Shown in pieces: positions 25,405-33,497 of a DNA stretch of 64,000 nt (positions within the stretch are counted from its first letter, which is position 1; every line of letters starts with the position of its first letter). The notes beneath the pieces are model-generated. The model did not search any database. It saw only the letters and a program-made list of their open reading frames with translations, and had not been told where the DNA came from. The stretch covers positions 1,612,001-1,676,000 of the forward strand of contig NZ_AUKG01000001.1 of assembly GCF_000424625.1 (NCBI RefSeq), written 5' to 3'. The position numbers were made by a program, and so were the translations under genes. Origin of the DNA: Conexibacter woesei Iso977N. GTDB taxonomy: Bacteria; Actinomycetota; Thermoleophilia; Solirubrobacterales; Solirubrobacteraceae.

Positions 25405-27198
25405 GTGTTGTCGCTTGTCAACCTCAGGGCGCTGGACTGCGCCCGCTTTCGCCTGCCCGTCGCGCTGCTTGCGGCGCTGGCGCTCTTCATCGCCGGATCG
25501 ACCATCCCCGCCGCTTCCGCCTCTGCAGCGGACGCGGGCGCTGTGCAGTTCGTGAAGCGCACCGGTCCGGAGTTCGACCAGTACATGAACAACCCCACCG
25601 CATCCTTCAGCAGTTGGATGCGCGCGAAGTTCTGGCGTTCTGAGGTGTTCACGCCGTACTTCGACAACAAGACCTCCTGGTACGGCAACGGCTGGGTCTA
25701 CGAGGACTCCTACTCGATCTACCCGTCGAGCCCGAACGTCACCGCCCACCCGGACTGGATCCTCAAGGACGGCGGCGGCAACAAGCTCTACATCCCGTGG
25801 GGCTGCTCGAACGGCACCTGCCCGCAGTACGCCGCCGACATCGGCAACCCGGCCTACCGCAGCTGGTGGATCTCCCAGGTCAAGGCCGCCGTCGCGCACG
25901 GCTACAAGGGCGTCTGGGTCGACGACGTCAACATGGACATGCAGGTCGGCAACGGACAGGGCGTCAACACCGCCCCGACCGACCCGCGCACCGGCGCCCC
26001 GATGACCGCCACCGCGTGGCGCAGCTACATGGCGACGTTCATGGAGGAGCTGCGCGCGGCCGTCCCGAACGCCGAGATCCTGCACAACTCGATCTGGTAC
26101 GCCGTGTGGGGCCCGCGTGACACCGACCCCTACGTCCAGCGCCAGATCAAGGCCGCCGACTACATCAACATCGAGCGCGGCGTCAACGACGACGGCCTGA
26201 CCGGCGGCACCGGCGAGTGGTCGCTGAACGCGCTGCTCGGCTACGTCGACCGCGTCCACGCGCTCGGCAAGGGCGTCGTCTTCGACGGCTTCGACGCCGG
26301 CACGCAGGGCCGCGAGTACAACCTCGCCGCCTACTACCTGATGTCGACCGGCAACGACGGCGTCGGCCTCGGCGACATGACACCGGACAACTGGTGGTCG
26401 ATGTACGACGTCGACCTCGGCAACGCCTGCGGCAACCGCGCGATCTACCAGGGCGTCGACCGCCGCGACTTCGCCGGGGGCATCGTCCTGCTCAACGAGC
26501 CGGGCGCGCCGACGCGCACCGTCACGCTGCCGCAGGCGATGACCAACTCGTCGGGCGCCAAGGTCACGCAGGTGACGCTGGGCGCCCGCGGCGGTGCGGT
26601 CCTGCGCGGCACGACGTCCTGCACGCCGGCCGCGACGACGCCGGCCCCGGTCGTCGTCCCGGTCGCCTCGGGCGGCACGACCGTGACCAACCCGCCGGCG
26701 AGCGCCACGACGCCGGCCCCGCCGACCACGACGACGACGCCGGTCGCGACCAGGCCGGTCACGACGACGACGACCACGACGACCAGGCCCGTCACGACGA
26801 CGACCACGACGACCACCACCAGGCCGGTCACGACGACGACCAGGACGACGGTCGGCCGCAGGCCGGTCCGCCACACGCGGATCACGTCGGTCAAGGTCAC
26901 GCCCGCCAAGGGCAGGGCCGCCAAGGTCAAGGCCACCAAGTCGACCAAGGCGCACTCCGCGTCGGCGACGTCCTCGGTCCTGGCCACCGGCCAGGTCGCC
27001 GAGTCGGGCGCCAGGACGGTCGTGACGCTGCAGGCCAAGCGCCACGGCAGGTACGTCACGGTCTCGTCGGCCAAGGTGTCGGTCAACGACGAGGGCAGCT
27101 GGGCGTTCGCCAGCGAGGTGCCGGGCGCCGGCAGCTACCGCGTGCTGATGACCGCGGGCCACACGAAGATCGCCAAGTCGTTCACGACCGCCGGCTAG
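25405..27198 (+). CDS. secreted putative glycosyl hydrolase with Thr-rich linker (c-di-GMP regulated)
   Basis: A 597-residue exported protein, GTG start at 25405 behind SD GAAGGAG. Signal peptide about 1-41 (ends ASASAADA). Residues about 45-405 form a TIM-barrel glycosidase-like domain: WGCSNGTCPQYAADIGN, GYKGVWVDDVNMDM (likely catalytic Asp pair), NAEILHNSIWY and YINIERGVNDDGLTGG, matching the hypothetical glycosyl hydrolase family 15 group. A linker of about 70 residues rich in Thr with three TTTRPVT units follows, then a C-terminal beta-sandwich (TRITSVKVTPAKG to the end). It has a paralogue at 28382-29593. Together with the upstream riboswitch it points to a c-di-GMP-controlled envelope glycan enzyme. 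Confidence 0.82.
   Translation: MLSLVNLRALDCARFRLPVALLAALALFIAGSTIPAASASAADAGAVQFVKRTGPEFDQYMNNPTASFSSWMRAKFWRSEVFTPYFDNKTSWYGNGWVYEDSYSIYPSSPNVTAHPDWILKDGGGNKLYIPWGCSNGTCPQYAADIGNPAYRSWWISQVKAAVAHGYKGVWVDDVNMDMQVGNGQGVNTAPTDPRTGAPMTATAWRSYMATFMEELRAAVPNAEILHNSIWYAVWGPRDTDPYVQRQIKAADYINIERGVNDDGLTGGTGEWSLNALLGYVDRVHALGKGVVFDGFDAGTQGREYNLAAYYLMSTGNDGVGLGDMTPDNWWSMYDVDLGNACGNRAIYQGVDRRDFAGGIVLLNEPGAPTRTVTLPQAMTNSSGAKVTQVTLGARGGAVLRGTTSCTPAATTPAPVVVPVASGGTTVTNPPASATTPAPPTTTTTPVATRPVTTTTTTTTRPVTTTTTTTTTRPVTTTTRTTVGRRPVRHTRITSVKVTPAKGRAAKVKATKSTKAHSASATSSVLATGQVAESGARTVVTLQAKRHGRYVTVSSAKVSVNDEGSWAFASEVPGAGSYRVLMTAGHTKIAKSFTTAG
26730..26850 (+). repeat. Thr-rich coding repeat (TTTRPVT units)
   Basis: Repeated ACGACGACGACC blocks separated by AGGCCGGTC encode runs of Thr broken by RPVT. 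The unit occurs three times and separates the glycosidase domain from the C-terminal domain, as flexible, possibly O-glycosylated, linkers do. Confidence 0.7.
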
Positions 27199-27201
27199 GC
27201 A

Positions 27202-27226
27202 GCGGCGGGGCACCGCGCCCCGCCGC
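27202..27226 (+). terminator. terminator hairpin after the riboswitch-controlled gene
   Basis: GCGGCGGGGC (27202-27211) and GCCCCGCCGC (27217-27226) form a perfect 10-bp stem with loop ACCGC, four bases after the stop codon. No T-run follows, but high-GC actinobacterial terminators often lack one. Confidence 0.6.
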
Positions 27227-27227
27227 C

Positions 27228-27233
27228 TAGGAT
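27228..27233 (+). promoter_or_regulatory. candidate -10 box (TAGGAT) of the GT4 gene
   Basis: TAGGAT ends 8 bases before the ATG at 27242, with no SD. It follows the terminator hairpin directly, so the GT4 gene probably has its own leaderless promoter. Confidence 0.45.
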
Positions 27234-27241
27234 CCAACGCG

Positions 27242-28372
27242 ATGCGTCGCGTCCTGCTGGCCTTCGAGCCGCCCGACGGCGGAGTCGCCGAGAACGTCGC
27301 CCAGCTGGCCGTGGGGCTCCAGGCCCACGGCTGGCAGCCCGTCCTCGCCGGCCCCGCCGAGTCGATCGCCTACGAGCGAGCCGCCGCCGCGGGCGTCGAG
27401 ATCCACCGCCTCGACTGGGCTCGCGGCTACGGCAGCCCGGGCCAGGACTGGCGCGCGCTGCGCCAGCTGCGCGCGCTGCTGACGTCCGGCGGCGGCTTCG
27501 ACCTCCTCCACAACCACAGCGCGAAGGCCGGCGTGATCGGGCGGCTCGCGGGGCGGACGCTGCGCGGCCTGCCGGTCGCCTACAGCCCGCACTGCCTGCC
27601 GTTCATCGGTGACTTCGGCGCGCCGCGGCGGATCTTCGCCACCGCGATCGAGACCGCGCTGGGCCCGGCGACCGACCGCATGATCTGCGTCTGCGAGGAC
27701 GAGCGCCGCCAGGCGCGCGGCGCGCACGTCGCCGACCGGCGGCTGCGCGTGGTCCACAACGGCTGCGCCGCGTGCCCGGACGGCGTCGTCGCCGACCCGG
27801 CGACCGCCGCGCTGCGCGAGGGCGGCGTGCTGATCGCCGCGGTCGCGGTCCTGCGCGAGCAGAAGCGCCTGGACGTCCTGATCGACGCGGCGCCCGCGAT
27901 CCTCGAGCGCGTCCCGGACGCGCGCGTGGCGGTCATCGGCGACGGCCCGCTGCGCGAGGAGTTGCACGCGCGCGCCGCCGCGCTGGGCCTGGACGCCGAC
28001 GAGCGCTTCGCGTTCCTGCCGTTCCGCGGCCCGTCGTGGCAGCACCTGACCGCGATGGACGTCTACGTGCTGTCGTCGTCGTGGGAGGGGCTGCCGATCG
28101 GCGTGCTGGAGGCGATGGCCTGCGGCGTCCCGATCGTCGCGACCGACGTCGGCGGGACCGGCGAGGCCGTCACGCCCGACGTCGGGACGCTGATCCCGCC
28201 GGCCGACCCGGCGGCGCTGGTCGAGGCCGTCGTCGCGCTGGCCGCCGACCCGGCCCGGCGCGCCGCGCTCGGCGCGGCCGCGCGCGCCCGCCACGACGCG
28301 GCGTTCGGGCTGGAGCGGATGGTCGCGCGGACCGTGGCGGTCTACGACGAGCTCGTGCCGCCGCGCGGCTGA
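27242..28372 (+). CDS. family 4 glycosyltransferase
   Basis: A 376-residue GT-B glycosyltransferase. The N-terminal GGVAENVAQLAVGLQAHG is the acceptor-side glycine loop, HNHSAKAGVIGRLAG is typical of the family, and the C-half shows VVHNGCA, VAVLREQKRLDVLIDA and the donor-binding E-x7-E: SSSWEGLPIGVLEAMACGVPIVATDVGG. It resembles EPS transferases such as EpsD or EpsF. It lies between the two paralogous glycosidase-like genes and converges on the second, in the polysaccharide region. Confidence 0.87.
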   Translation: MRRVLLAFEPPDGGVAENVAQLAVGLQAHGWQPVLAGPAESIAYERAAAAGVEIHRLDWARGYGSPGQDWRALRQLRALLTSGGGFDLLHNHSAKAGVIGRLAGRTLRGLPVAYSPHCLPFIGDFGAPRRIFATAIETALGPATDRMICVCEDERRQARGAHVADRRLRVVHNGCAACPDGVVADPATAALREGGVLIAAVAVLREQKRLDVLIDAAPAILERVPDARVAVIGDGPLREELHARAAALGLDADERFAFLPFRGPSWQHLTAMDVYVLSSSWEGLPIGVLEAMACGVPIVATDVGGTGEAVTPDVGTLIPPADPAALVEAVVALAADPARRAALGAAARARHDAAFGLERMVARTVAVYDELVPPRG

Positions 28373-28381
28373 CCGGCGGCG

Positions 28382-29593
28382 CTACCGCGCCCGGAGCACC
28401 GCGCCGCTGCCGGCAGCGAGGCGCACCGACGTGACCGGCCTGCCGGCCGTGTTGAGGTAGGTCCCGCCGAGCGACAGCGTCTGCGCCGGGCCGCCGGGCG
28501 GGTTGACGAGCACGAGGCCGCGGTCGAAGTCGCGGCGGATCACGCCGCTCCACTCGCTGCGCGCGCCGTGCGCCGCGCCGAGGTCGTAGTGCAGCGGGGC
28601 CCAGTCGCTGCCCGGCGCCGCGCTGCCCGCGCCGACCGCGTCGGTCCCCGAGGCGATCAGCAGGTAGGCGGCGAGGTTGTACTCGCGCCCGGCGGGCGCG
28701 TCGTCGCCGCCCTCCATGATCGCCGCGGTCCCGAGCTGGTGCAGGACGTCGACGTGGGCCAGGAACGCGCGCAGCGACCACTCGCCGTCGCCGCCGGTGA
28801 GGCCGGAGTCGTTGACGCCGCGCTCCAGGTTGACCCAGTCGGCGGCCTTGATCTCGGCGCGCACGGCCGGGTCCTGGTCGCGCGCGGAGCCGCCCGCGTA
28901 CCAGATCGCGTTGTGCACGATCTCGGCCTTCGGGAACGCGTTGCGGATCTGGACCGTGAACGCGGCGACCAGGCTGCGCCAGCGCTCGGCGGTCATCGAC
29001 GCGCCGCTCGCCGCGACCGCGTTCGCGGCATGGCCGCTGCCGTGGCTGATGCGCAGGTCGAGGTTGACGTCGTCGATCCAGAGGCCCCTGTAGCCGTGCC
29101 GCAGCTCGGCGGCGGCCTCGGCGATCCAGTGCCTGCGGAACGCCGCGTTGGAGACGTCGCCGGCGTACTGCGGGCAGGAGCCGTTGTCGCAGCCCCAGGC
29201 CAGGAACAGCCTCCTGCCGGAGCGGTCGTGGAGGATCCAGTCGGGGTGCTGCTTGGCGAGCTTCGATCCGACGCGGATCCCGTACAGGTTGCGGTAGTCC
29301 CAGACGCGCGTGTACCAGGCGGTCTTGTCGTCGAAGTACGGCGAGTAGACGACCGCGCGGAAGAGGTTCTGGTCCAGCCACTGGCCGACGCCGGTGGTGC
29401 TCTTGTAGGTGAACCGGTCGAAGCTCGAGTCGGTGCGCTTGACCGCCAGGACCTTGCCCTGGTCGACGCCCGTTGCCTGCGGCGTGCCGTCGTCGTGGAT
29501 CAGCGCGGCGACGCCGGCCGCGGCGCCGGACACGGCGAGCACCACGAACACGAGCAGCGTGAGGAGGGCGGAACGGGACACCAGGCGCGCCAT
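28382..29593 (-). CDS. secreted putative glycosyl hydrolase (paralogue)
   Basis: A 403-residue protein with an N-terminal membrane anchor or signal (SALLTLLVFVVLAVSGAAAGVAAL) and the same TIM-barrel core as the gene at 25405: WGCDNGSCPQYAGDVSN, GYRGLWIDDVNLDL, AEIVHNAIWY and WVNLERGVNDSGLTGG. It lacks the Thr-rich linker and C-terminal domain and may remain membrane-bound. The aligned acidic residues (DDVN) are conserved, so it is probably active. No riboswitch is seen upstream; it is the third gene of the operon hydrolase-GT-glycosidase on the minus strand. A 42-base gap separates it from GT. Confidence 0.82.
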   Translation of the reverse strand: MARLVSRSALLTLLVFVVLAVSGAAAGVAALIHDDGTPQATGVDQGKVLAVKRTDSSFDRFTYKSTTGVGQWLDQNLFRAVVYSPYFDDKTAWYTRVWDYRNLYGIRVGSKLAKQHPDWILHDRSGRRLFLAWGCDNGSCPQYAGDVSNAAFRRHWIAEAAAELRHGYRGLWIDDVNLDLRISHGSGHAANAVAASGASMTAERWRSLVAAFTVQIRNAFPKAEIVHNAIWYAGGSARDQDPAVRAEIKAADWVNLERGVNDSGLTGGDGEWSLRAFLAHVDVLHQLGTAAIMEGGDDAPAGREYNLAAYLLIASGTDAVGAGSAAPGSDWAPLHYDLGAAHGARSEWSGVIRRDFDRGLVLVNPPGGPAQTLSLGGTYLNTAGRPVTSVRLAAGSGAVLRAR

Positions 29594-29635
29594 GGTAGGT
29601 AGTTCGGCTGAGAGCGCCGCCGCCTTGAAACGGTG

Positions 29636-30652
29636 TCAGGACACGGGCGGGCGCGCCGCGGCGAACGCCGCGCGCAGCGTGACCTGGTCCTCGCCGTGCA
29701 GGCCCTGCTTGACCGAGTGCACCGCGAGCACGCCGCGCTCCAGGACGTCGGCCACGGCGAGCGGGACGCGCGCCTGGCCGGAGACGATGCCCGGCAGCGT
29801 CGCGACGCGCCGGCCCGCGCCCGCGACGCCCATCGAGAACCACAGGTCCTCGCCGACCAGCGTCCACCACGGCGGCTGGCGGTCCAGGTGGCCGGTCGCG
29901 CGCATGCCCTCCAGCGCGGCGCGCGTGAGCGCGTAGATCCCGCCGTGGTCCTCCTCGCCCTGCCAGCCGTTGGCGCGCGCGGCGGCGTCGGCGCGGCGGA
30001 CGGTGGGCGCGAAGCGCTTCTCGGAGGCGACGACCCAGCGGCCGAAGCTCGTGTCGCCGGGGATCGCGCCGTCGCGCATCGCGGGCGTGCCGAGCATGCC
30101 GATCGACGGGTCGGCGGCGACCGCCTCGCCCATCCGCTCGAAGAGGCCGGGCGCGGTCAGCAGCGCGTCGACGTCCATCTTCAGCAGCAGCGCGAAGTCC
30201 AGGTGGTCCAGGCACCAGCGGTAGCCCCACGCCAGCGAGGGGCTCAGCCGCGGCGGGCCGCCGGTGACCGCGGGCGTGCGCAGGAAGATCGTGCCCGGCA
30301 GCTCGCGCTCGGCGACCGCGCGCGGCAGGTCGTTGGCACCGTCGGCGAGCAGGACGACCGTCGCCTGCGGCGCGTAGGCCCGGACCGAGGCCAGCGTGTC
30401 CGGCAGCCAGCGCAGCTCGCCGGGGCCGGTCGGCATCAGGATCACCGGCGCGCCGGGCGCGTGCGCGGGCAGCGTCGCCGGCTCCGGTCCGCCCTCGGCG
30501 GCCAGCAGCGCGCGCGTGGCGCGGACCAGCTGCGGCTTGCGCCGCGAGCGCGCCAGCGCGAGCGCGATCTTGCCGGGCACGAGCTGCTTGACCCACGCGC
30601 GCCAGCCCGCGGGCATCTCGTGGTCGGAGGAGACGTCGCTGGGCTTGATCAC
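29636..30652 (-). CDS. GT-A type glycosyltransferase
   Basis: A 338-residue protein with a GT-A fold. The metal-binding DXD is in LLLKMDVDALL, preceded by LSPSLAWGYRWCLDHLDFA, the usual way the family presents the DXD strand; further blocks are SFGRWVVASEK and EEDHGGIYALTRAAL. It may act with a nucleotide sugar on a growing polymer. The start is GTG at 30652, overlapping the TGA of the upstream hydrolase gene in GTGA, so translation is coupled. It ends 42 bases before the next glycosidase-like gene in the same operon. Confidence 0.75.
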   Translation of the reverse strand: MIKPSDVSSDHEMPAGWRAWVKQLVPGKIALALARSRRKPQLVRATRALLAAEGGPEPATLPAHAPGAPVILMPTGPGELRWLPDTLASVRAYAPQATVVLLADGANDLPRAVAERELPGTIFLRTPAVTGGPPRLSPSLAWGYRWCLDHLDFALLLKMDVDALLTAPGLFERMGEAVAADPSIGMLGTPAMRDGAIPGDTSFGRWVVASEKRFAPTVRRADAAARANGWQGEEDHGGIYALTRAALEGMRATGHLDRQPPWWTLVGEDLWFSMGVAGAGRRVATLPGIVSGQARVPLAVADVLERGVLAVHSVKQGLHGEDQVTLRAAFAAARPPVS

Positions 30653-32478
30653 CGGTGCTGGAGCGTCGCGGGCGCGCCGGACGCCTCGGGCAGGCGCTTG
30701 ACCTCCGCCAGCACCGCCTCGTCGAGCATCGCGTTGACGTAGTGCTGCAACGGCAGCGGCTGCAGCGTGTGGGCGAAGCCCTCGCCCGGCAGCTCGCGGA
30801 TGTCGACGTTCGGCCAGCGGTCGAGGCGCTCGATGCGGCCCTCGCGGCGCATCTCCTCGTAGACCTGCTCGTGCGGGGTGAAGATCATCAACAACCTGGA
30901 GTCGCGCTCGCGCAGGCCGTCGAGCACCTTGTCCAGCGGGTCCTTGCCGAAGCGCCCGCGGAACCACATCAGCGGGAAGCGCGCGAGGGCCCCGAGCACT
31001 CGCAGGACCTCACGCGTGGGGATCTGCCGGCGGCGCAGGCGCGCCCAGATCCGGCCCTGCGTGAGCTTCTGCGCGCGGCGGGCCTGGCGCGTGGTCTCCA
31101 GCATCGGGGTGTAGAGCAGCGCGCTCGGGTTGACCAGGACGGCGGTCGCGACGCGCGTGTCGGTGAGCGCCGCCTGGAAGGCCCAGTAGGCGCCGGAGCA
31201 GACGCCGCCGAGGACGTAGCGGCCGTGGAAGCCGCGGGCGTCGGCGGCATCGAGCGCGGCGTTGACCTGGTCGACGAACTCCGGCGTGTAGACGGAGAAG
31301 TCGTCGCGCTCGGCCCAGTCGGCGCCGGCGATGTCGGCGTCGCCGAGGCCCGCGATGTCCAGGCGCAGCGTGACGACGCCGCGCGCGGCCCAGCGGCGGG
31401 CGGACTCCACCCACATGCGGTTGGGCCCGGTGCGGCGCTGGCCGCCGACGTTGAGCAGGACCGCGCAGACGCGCGGCGCGGTGGCGCCGGTCCCGGCCGT
31501 CGCGGCGGGCTCGGTGACGATCGCGCGCATGTCGCCGAAGTGGTGGGGGAGCGCGAGCGGGGACTCGACCAGCTCGGTGCCGTCGACCGTCAGGCGCAGG
31601 GCGTCGGAGGTGGGCGGCGGCGTCGGCGCGTCGACCCCGTTGCGCTCGGCCGGCGGGTGGTGGGCGACCGACGTCGCCAGCCAGCGGTCGACCTCGGCGA
31701 ACACCGCGGTCGGCGCCTGCGACAGGTGGGGCTCGAGCATCATCGCCGCGTAGCCCTCGCCGGGCAGCGACGTGACCGCGGCGCCCGCGTTGCCGAAGCC
31801 TGCGACCAGGCGCGCGTCGGCGGCCATCGCGTCGCGGCCGAGCAGGAGCGCGGGCAGGTCGTGCAGCTCGGGGAGGTCGTCGAGCCTGACGGCCTCGATC
31901 GCGGCGAGCGTCTCGGCGGTCAGCAGGTAGCCGGCGACGACCAGCGCGCCGTCCGGGACCGCCTCCAGCTCGGCCTCGCTCAGCTCGTAGCTGGCGGAGG
32001 CCTCCATCCGGCCGAAGGTCTTGAGCTCGCGCAGGTAGCGCCTGCCCTGCGCGTGCACGGCCCAGAGCGCGACGCCGTCGACCGTGACGCCGCGGCGCAA
32101 CGCCTCGCCGGCGACGAGGCCGCCGAGGCCGATCCCGACGATGACGACGCGCGTGCAGCCGCCGGTCGTGCGCAGCCAGGCGACCGCGTCGCGGACCGAG
32201 CCGACCCAGGCGCCGAGGCGGTCCGGGTCGCGCGGGTTGCCGGCGCTGTCGCCGGTGCCCGCGAAGTCGATGCGCAGGACGGCGTGCCCCTCGGCCGCGA
32301 GATGCCGGGCCCACGTGCGGCGCGGGCGGGTCGACATCTGGTCCTCGACCCCGAACGGCGGGCACAGGACGATCCCGACGCCGGACGCCTCCGCGCTCTC
32401 GGGCGCGTGGTACGTCGTGAACGTCGAGGTGTCGCCGGTGCCCAGGTAGAAGGGGCGATCGCTGGGGGCGGCGCTCAC
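30649..32478 (-). CDS. two-domain alpha/beta-hydrolase protein
   Basis: A 609-residue protein with two consecutive alpha/beta-hydrolase domains (about 10-270 and 310-600). Domain 1: VLCPPFGVED, LRIDFAGTGDSAG, then the nucleophile elbow reads VGIGLGGLVAG, where the Ser of G-x-S-x-G is replaced by Gly. Domain 2: LLNVGGQRRTGPNRM, LRLDIAGLGDAD, elbow GGVCSGAYWAF, so a Cys takes the nucleophile place, as in dienelactone hydrolases. A late HTLQPLPLQHY may carry the catalytic His. The start is GTG at 32478 with TATCCT 7 bases upstream. It heads the operon with GT-A and glycosidase genes; a role in deacylating or modifying glycan is inferred. Confidence 0.75.
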   Translation of the reverse strand: MSAAPSDRPFYLGTGDTSTFTTYHAPESAEASGVGIVLCPPFGVEDQMSTRPRRTWARHLAAEGHAVLRIDFAGTGDSAGNPRDPDRLGAWVGSVRDAVAWLRTTGGCTRVVIVGIGLGGLVAGEALRRGVTVDGVALWAVHAQGRRYLRELKTFGRMEASASYELSEAELEAVPDGALVVAGYLLTAETLAAIEAVRLDDLPELHDLPALLLGRDAMAADARLVAGFGNAGAAVTSLPGEGYAAMMLEPHLSQAPTAVFAEVDRWLATSVAHHPPAERNGVDAPTPPPTSDALRLTVDGTELVESPLALPHHFGDMRAIVTEPAATAGTGATAPRVCAVLLNVGGQRRTGPNRMWVESARRWAARGVVTLRLDIAGLGDADIAGADWAERDDFSVYTPEFVDQVNAALDAADARGFHGRYVLGGVCSGAYWAFQAALTDTRVATAVLVNPSALLYTPMLETTRQARRAQKLTQGRIWARLRRRQIPTREVLRVLGALARFPLMWFRGRFGKDPLDKVLDGLRERDSRLLMIFTPHEQVYEEMRREGRIERLDRWPNVDIRELPGEGFAHTLQPLPLQHYVNAMLDEAVLAEVKRLPEASGAPATLQHR

Positions 32479-32485
32479 CCCTTCG

Positions 32486-32491
32486 AGGATA
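32486..32491 (-). promoter_or_regulatory. candidate -10 box (TATCCT) of the hydrolase operon
   Basis: TATCCT on the minus strand ends 7 bases before the GTG at 32478, consistent with a leaderless transcript of the hydrolase-GT-glycosidase operon. Confidence 0.4.
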
Positions 32492-32558
32492 CTGGGAAGC
32501 TGTGCATCGGCTTGGACCGGCGGACAGGTTGCGGATCGGCGCGCGGTGCGACAGAGTA

Positions 32559-32581
32559 GGAAGTGGCACGTCCCACTTTCC
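32559..32581. promoter_or_regulatory. shared operator-like palindrome, site C
   Basis: GGAAGTGG and CCCACTTTCC flank a short CACGT centre; the core AGTGGCACGTCCCACTTT matches sites at 9812 and 12798. It lies 26 bases before the start of the BKACE operon, whose last gene encodes a MerR regulator. Confidence 0.55.
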
Positions 32582-32606
32582 ACCTTCTGCGGAGCGAGCA
32601 AGCGCC

Positions 32607-33497
32607 TTGAGCCTCGAGGATCCCGTCGTCATCACCTGCGCCATCTCCGGCGCGCTGGCCAACCGCGACCAGTGCCCGGCGATCCCGTACACGCCCGCGG
32701 AGTACGCCGCCGAGGCACGGCGGATCGTTGACGAGGGCGGCGTGCACATCCACATCCACGCGCGCAGGCCCGACGGCACGCCGTCCTACGAGCCGGAGGA
32801 CTTCACGGCGATCCACGACGCGATCCGGGCCGAGGTCGGTGACGCGGCGATCCTGAACTTCTCGACCGGCACGATCGGCGTCAGCGTCGAGAAGCGCGTC
32901 GAGTACCTGCGCGCGTGCCCGCCGGAGGTGGCGGCGCTCAACATGGGGTCCATGAACTACGCGAAGTACTCCAAGCGCCGCAGGGACTTCGTGTTCTCGA
33001 CGGTGTTCCCGAACCCGTTCGACGAGATCATCGCGTTGTTGAAGGCCATGAACGAGCTGGGGATCAAGCCCGAGCACGAGTGCTTCGACGTGGGCCACGT
33101 CGGCTCGCTGACGCCGCTGATCGACATGGGGGTGTTGAGGGCGCCGCTGCACGTGGACTTCGTGATGGGCGTCGTCGGCGGCATCCCGCCGACCGCGCGC
33201 AACCTCGCGGTGATGGCGGACAACTTGAACGACGTGCCCGGTGGTCCGCACCACTGGGGCGTGATCGGGATCTCGCGCGGGCAGTGGAGGCTGCTGAACG
33301 CCGCGCTGGCGCTGGGCGGGTCGATCCGCGTGGGCGTGGAGGACAACCTCTACCTCCCGGACGGGACGATGGCGACCTCCAACGGCGAGCTGATCGCCAA
33401 GGCGCGCGAGATGGTGGAGAACGCGGGGCGCCGGCCGGCGACGGTCGACGAGGCGCGCGCACTGCTCGGGGTCCAGCCGCGCGGGGTGGCGGCGTGA
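32607..33497 (+). CDS. 3-keto-5-aminohexanoate cleavage (BKACE/Kce) family protein
   Basis: A 296-residue BKACE enzyme, a zinc-dependent family that cleaves beta-keto acids with acetyl-CoA. The zinc ligands are in GVHIHIHARRPDG and the active-site Glu in IRVGVEDNLYLPDG, with FSTGTIGVSVEKR and LNMGSMNYAK as substrate loops. The start is TTG at 32607, weakly supported by GGAG 16 bases upstream. It overlaps the racemase-type CoA transferase gene in GTGA. The specific beta-keto acid is not predictable, but the neighbours suggest a fatty or branched-chain acyl-CoA route. Confidence 0.88.
   Translation: MSLEDPVVITCAISGALANRDQCPAIPYTPAEYAAEARRIVDEGGVHIHIHARRPDGTPSYEPEDFTAIHDAIRAEVGDAAILNFSTGTIGVSVEKRVEYLRACPPEVAALNMGSMNYAKYSKRRRDFVFSTVFPNPFDEIIALLKAMNELGIKPEHECFDVGHVGSLTPLIDMGVLRAPLHVDFVMGVVGGIPPTARNLAVMADNLNDVPGGPHHWGVIGISRGQWRLLNAALALGGSIRVGVEDNLYLPDGTMATSNGELIAKAREMVENAGRRPATVDEARALLGVQPRGVAA

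Noticed and set aside
26445-27086. 213-residue minus-strand frame with Val-rich runs
   Set aside because: It is the antisense of the Thr-rich linker (ACG repeats read as CGT/GTC), so the Val runs are a composition artefact.
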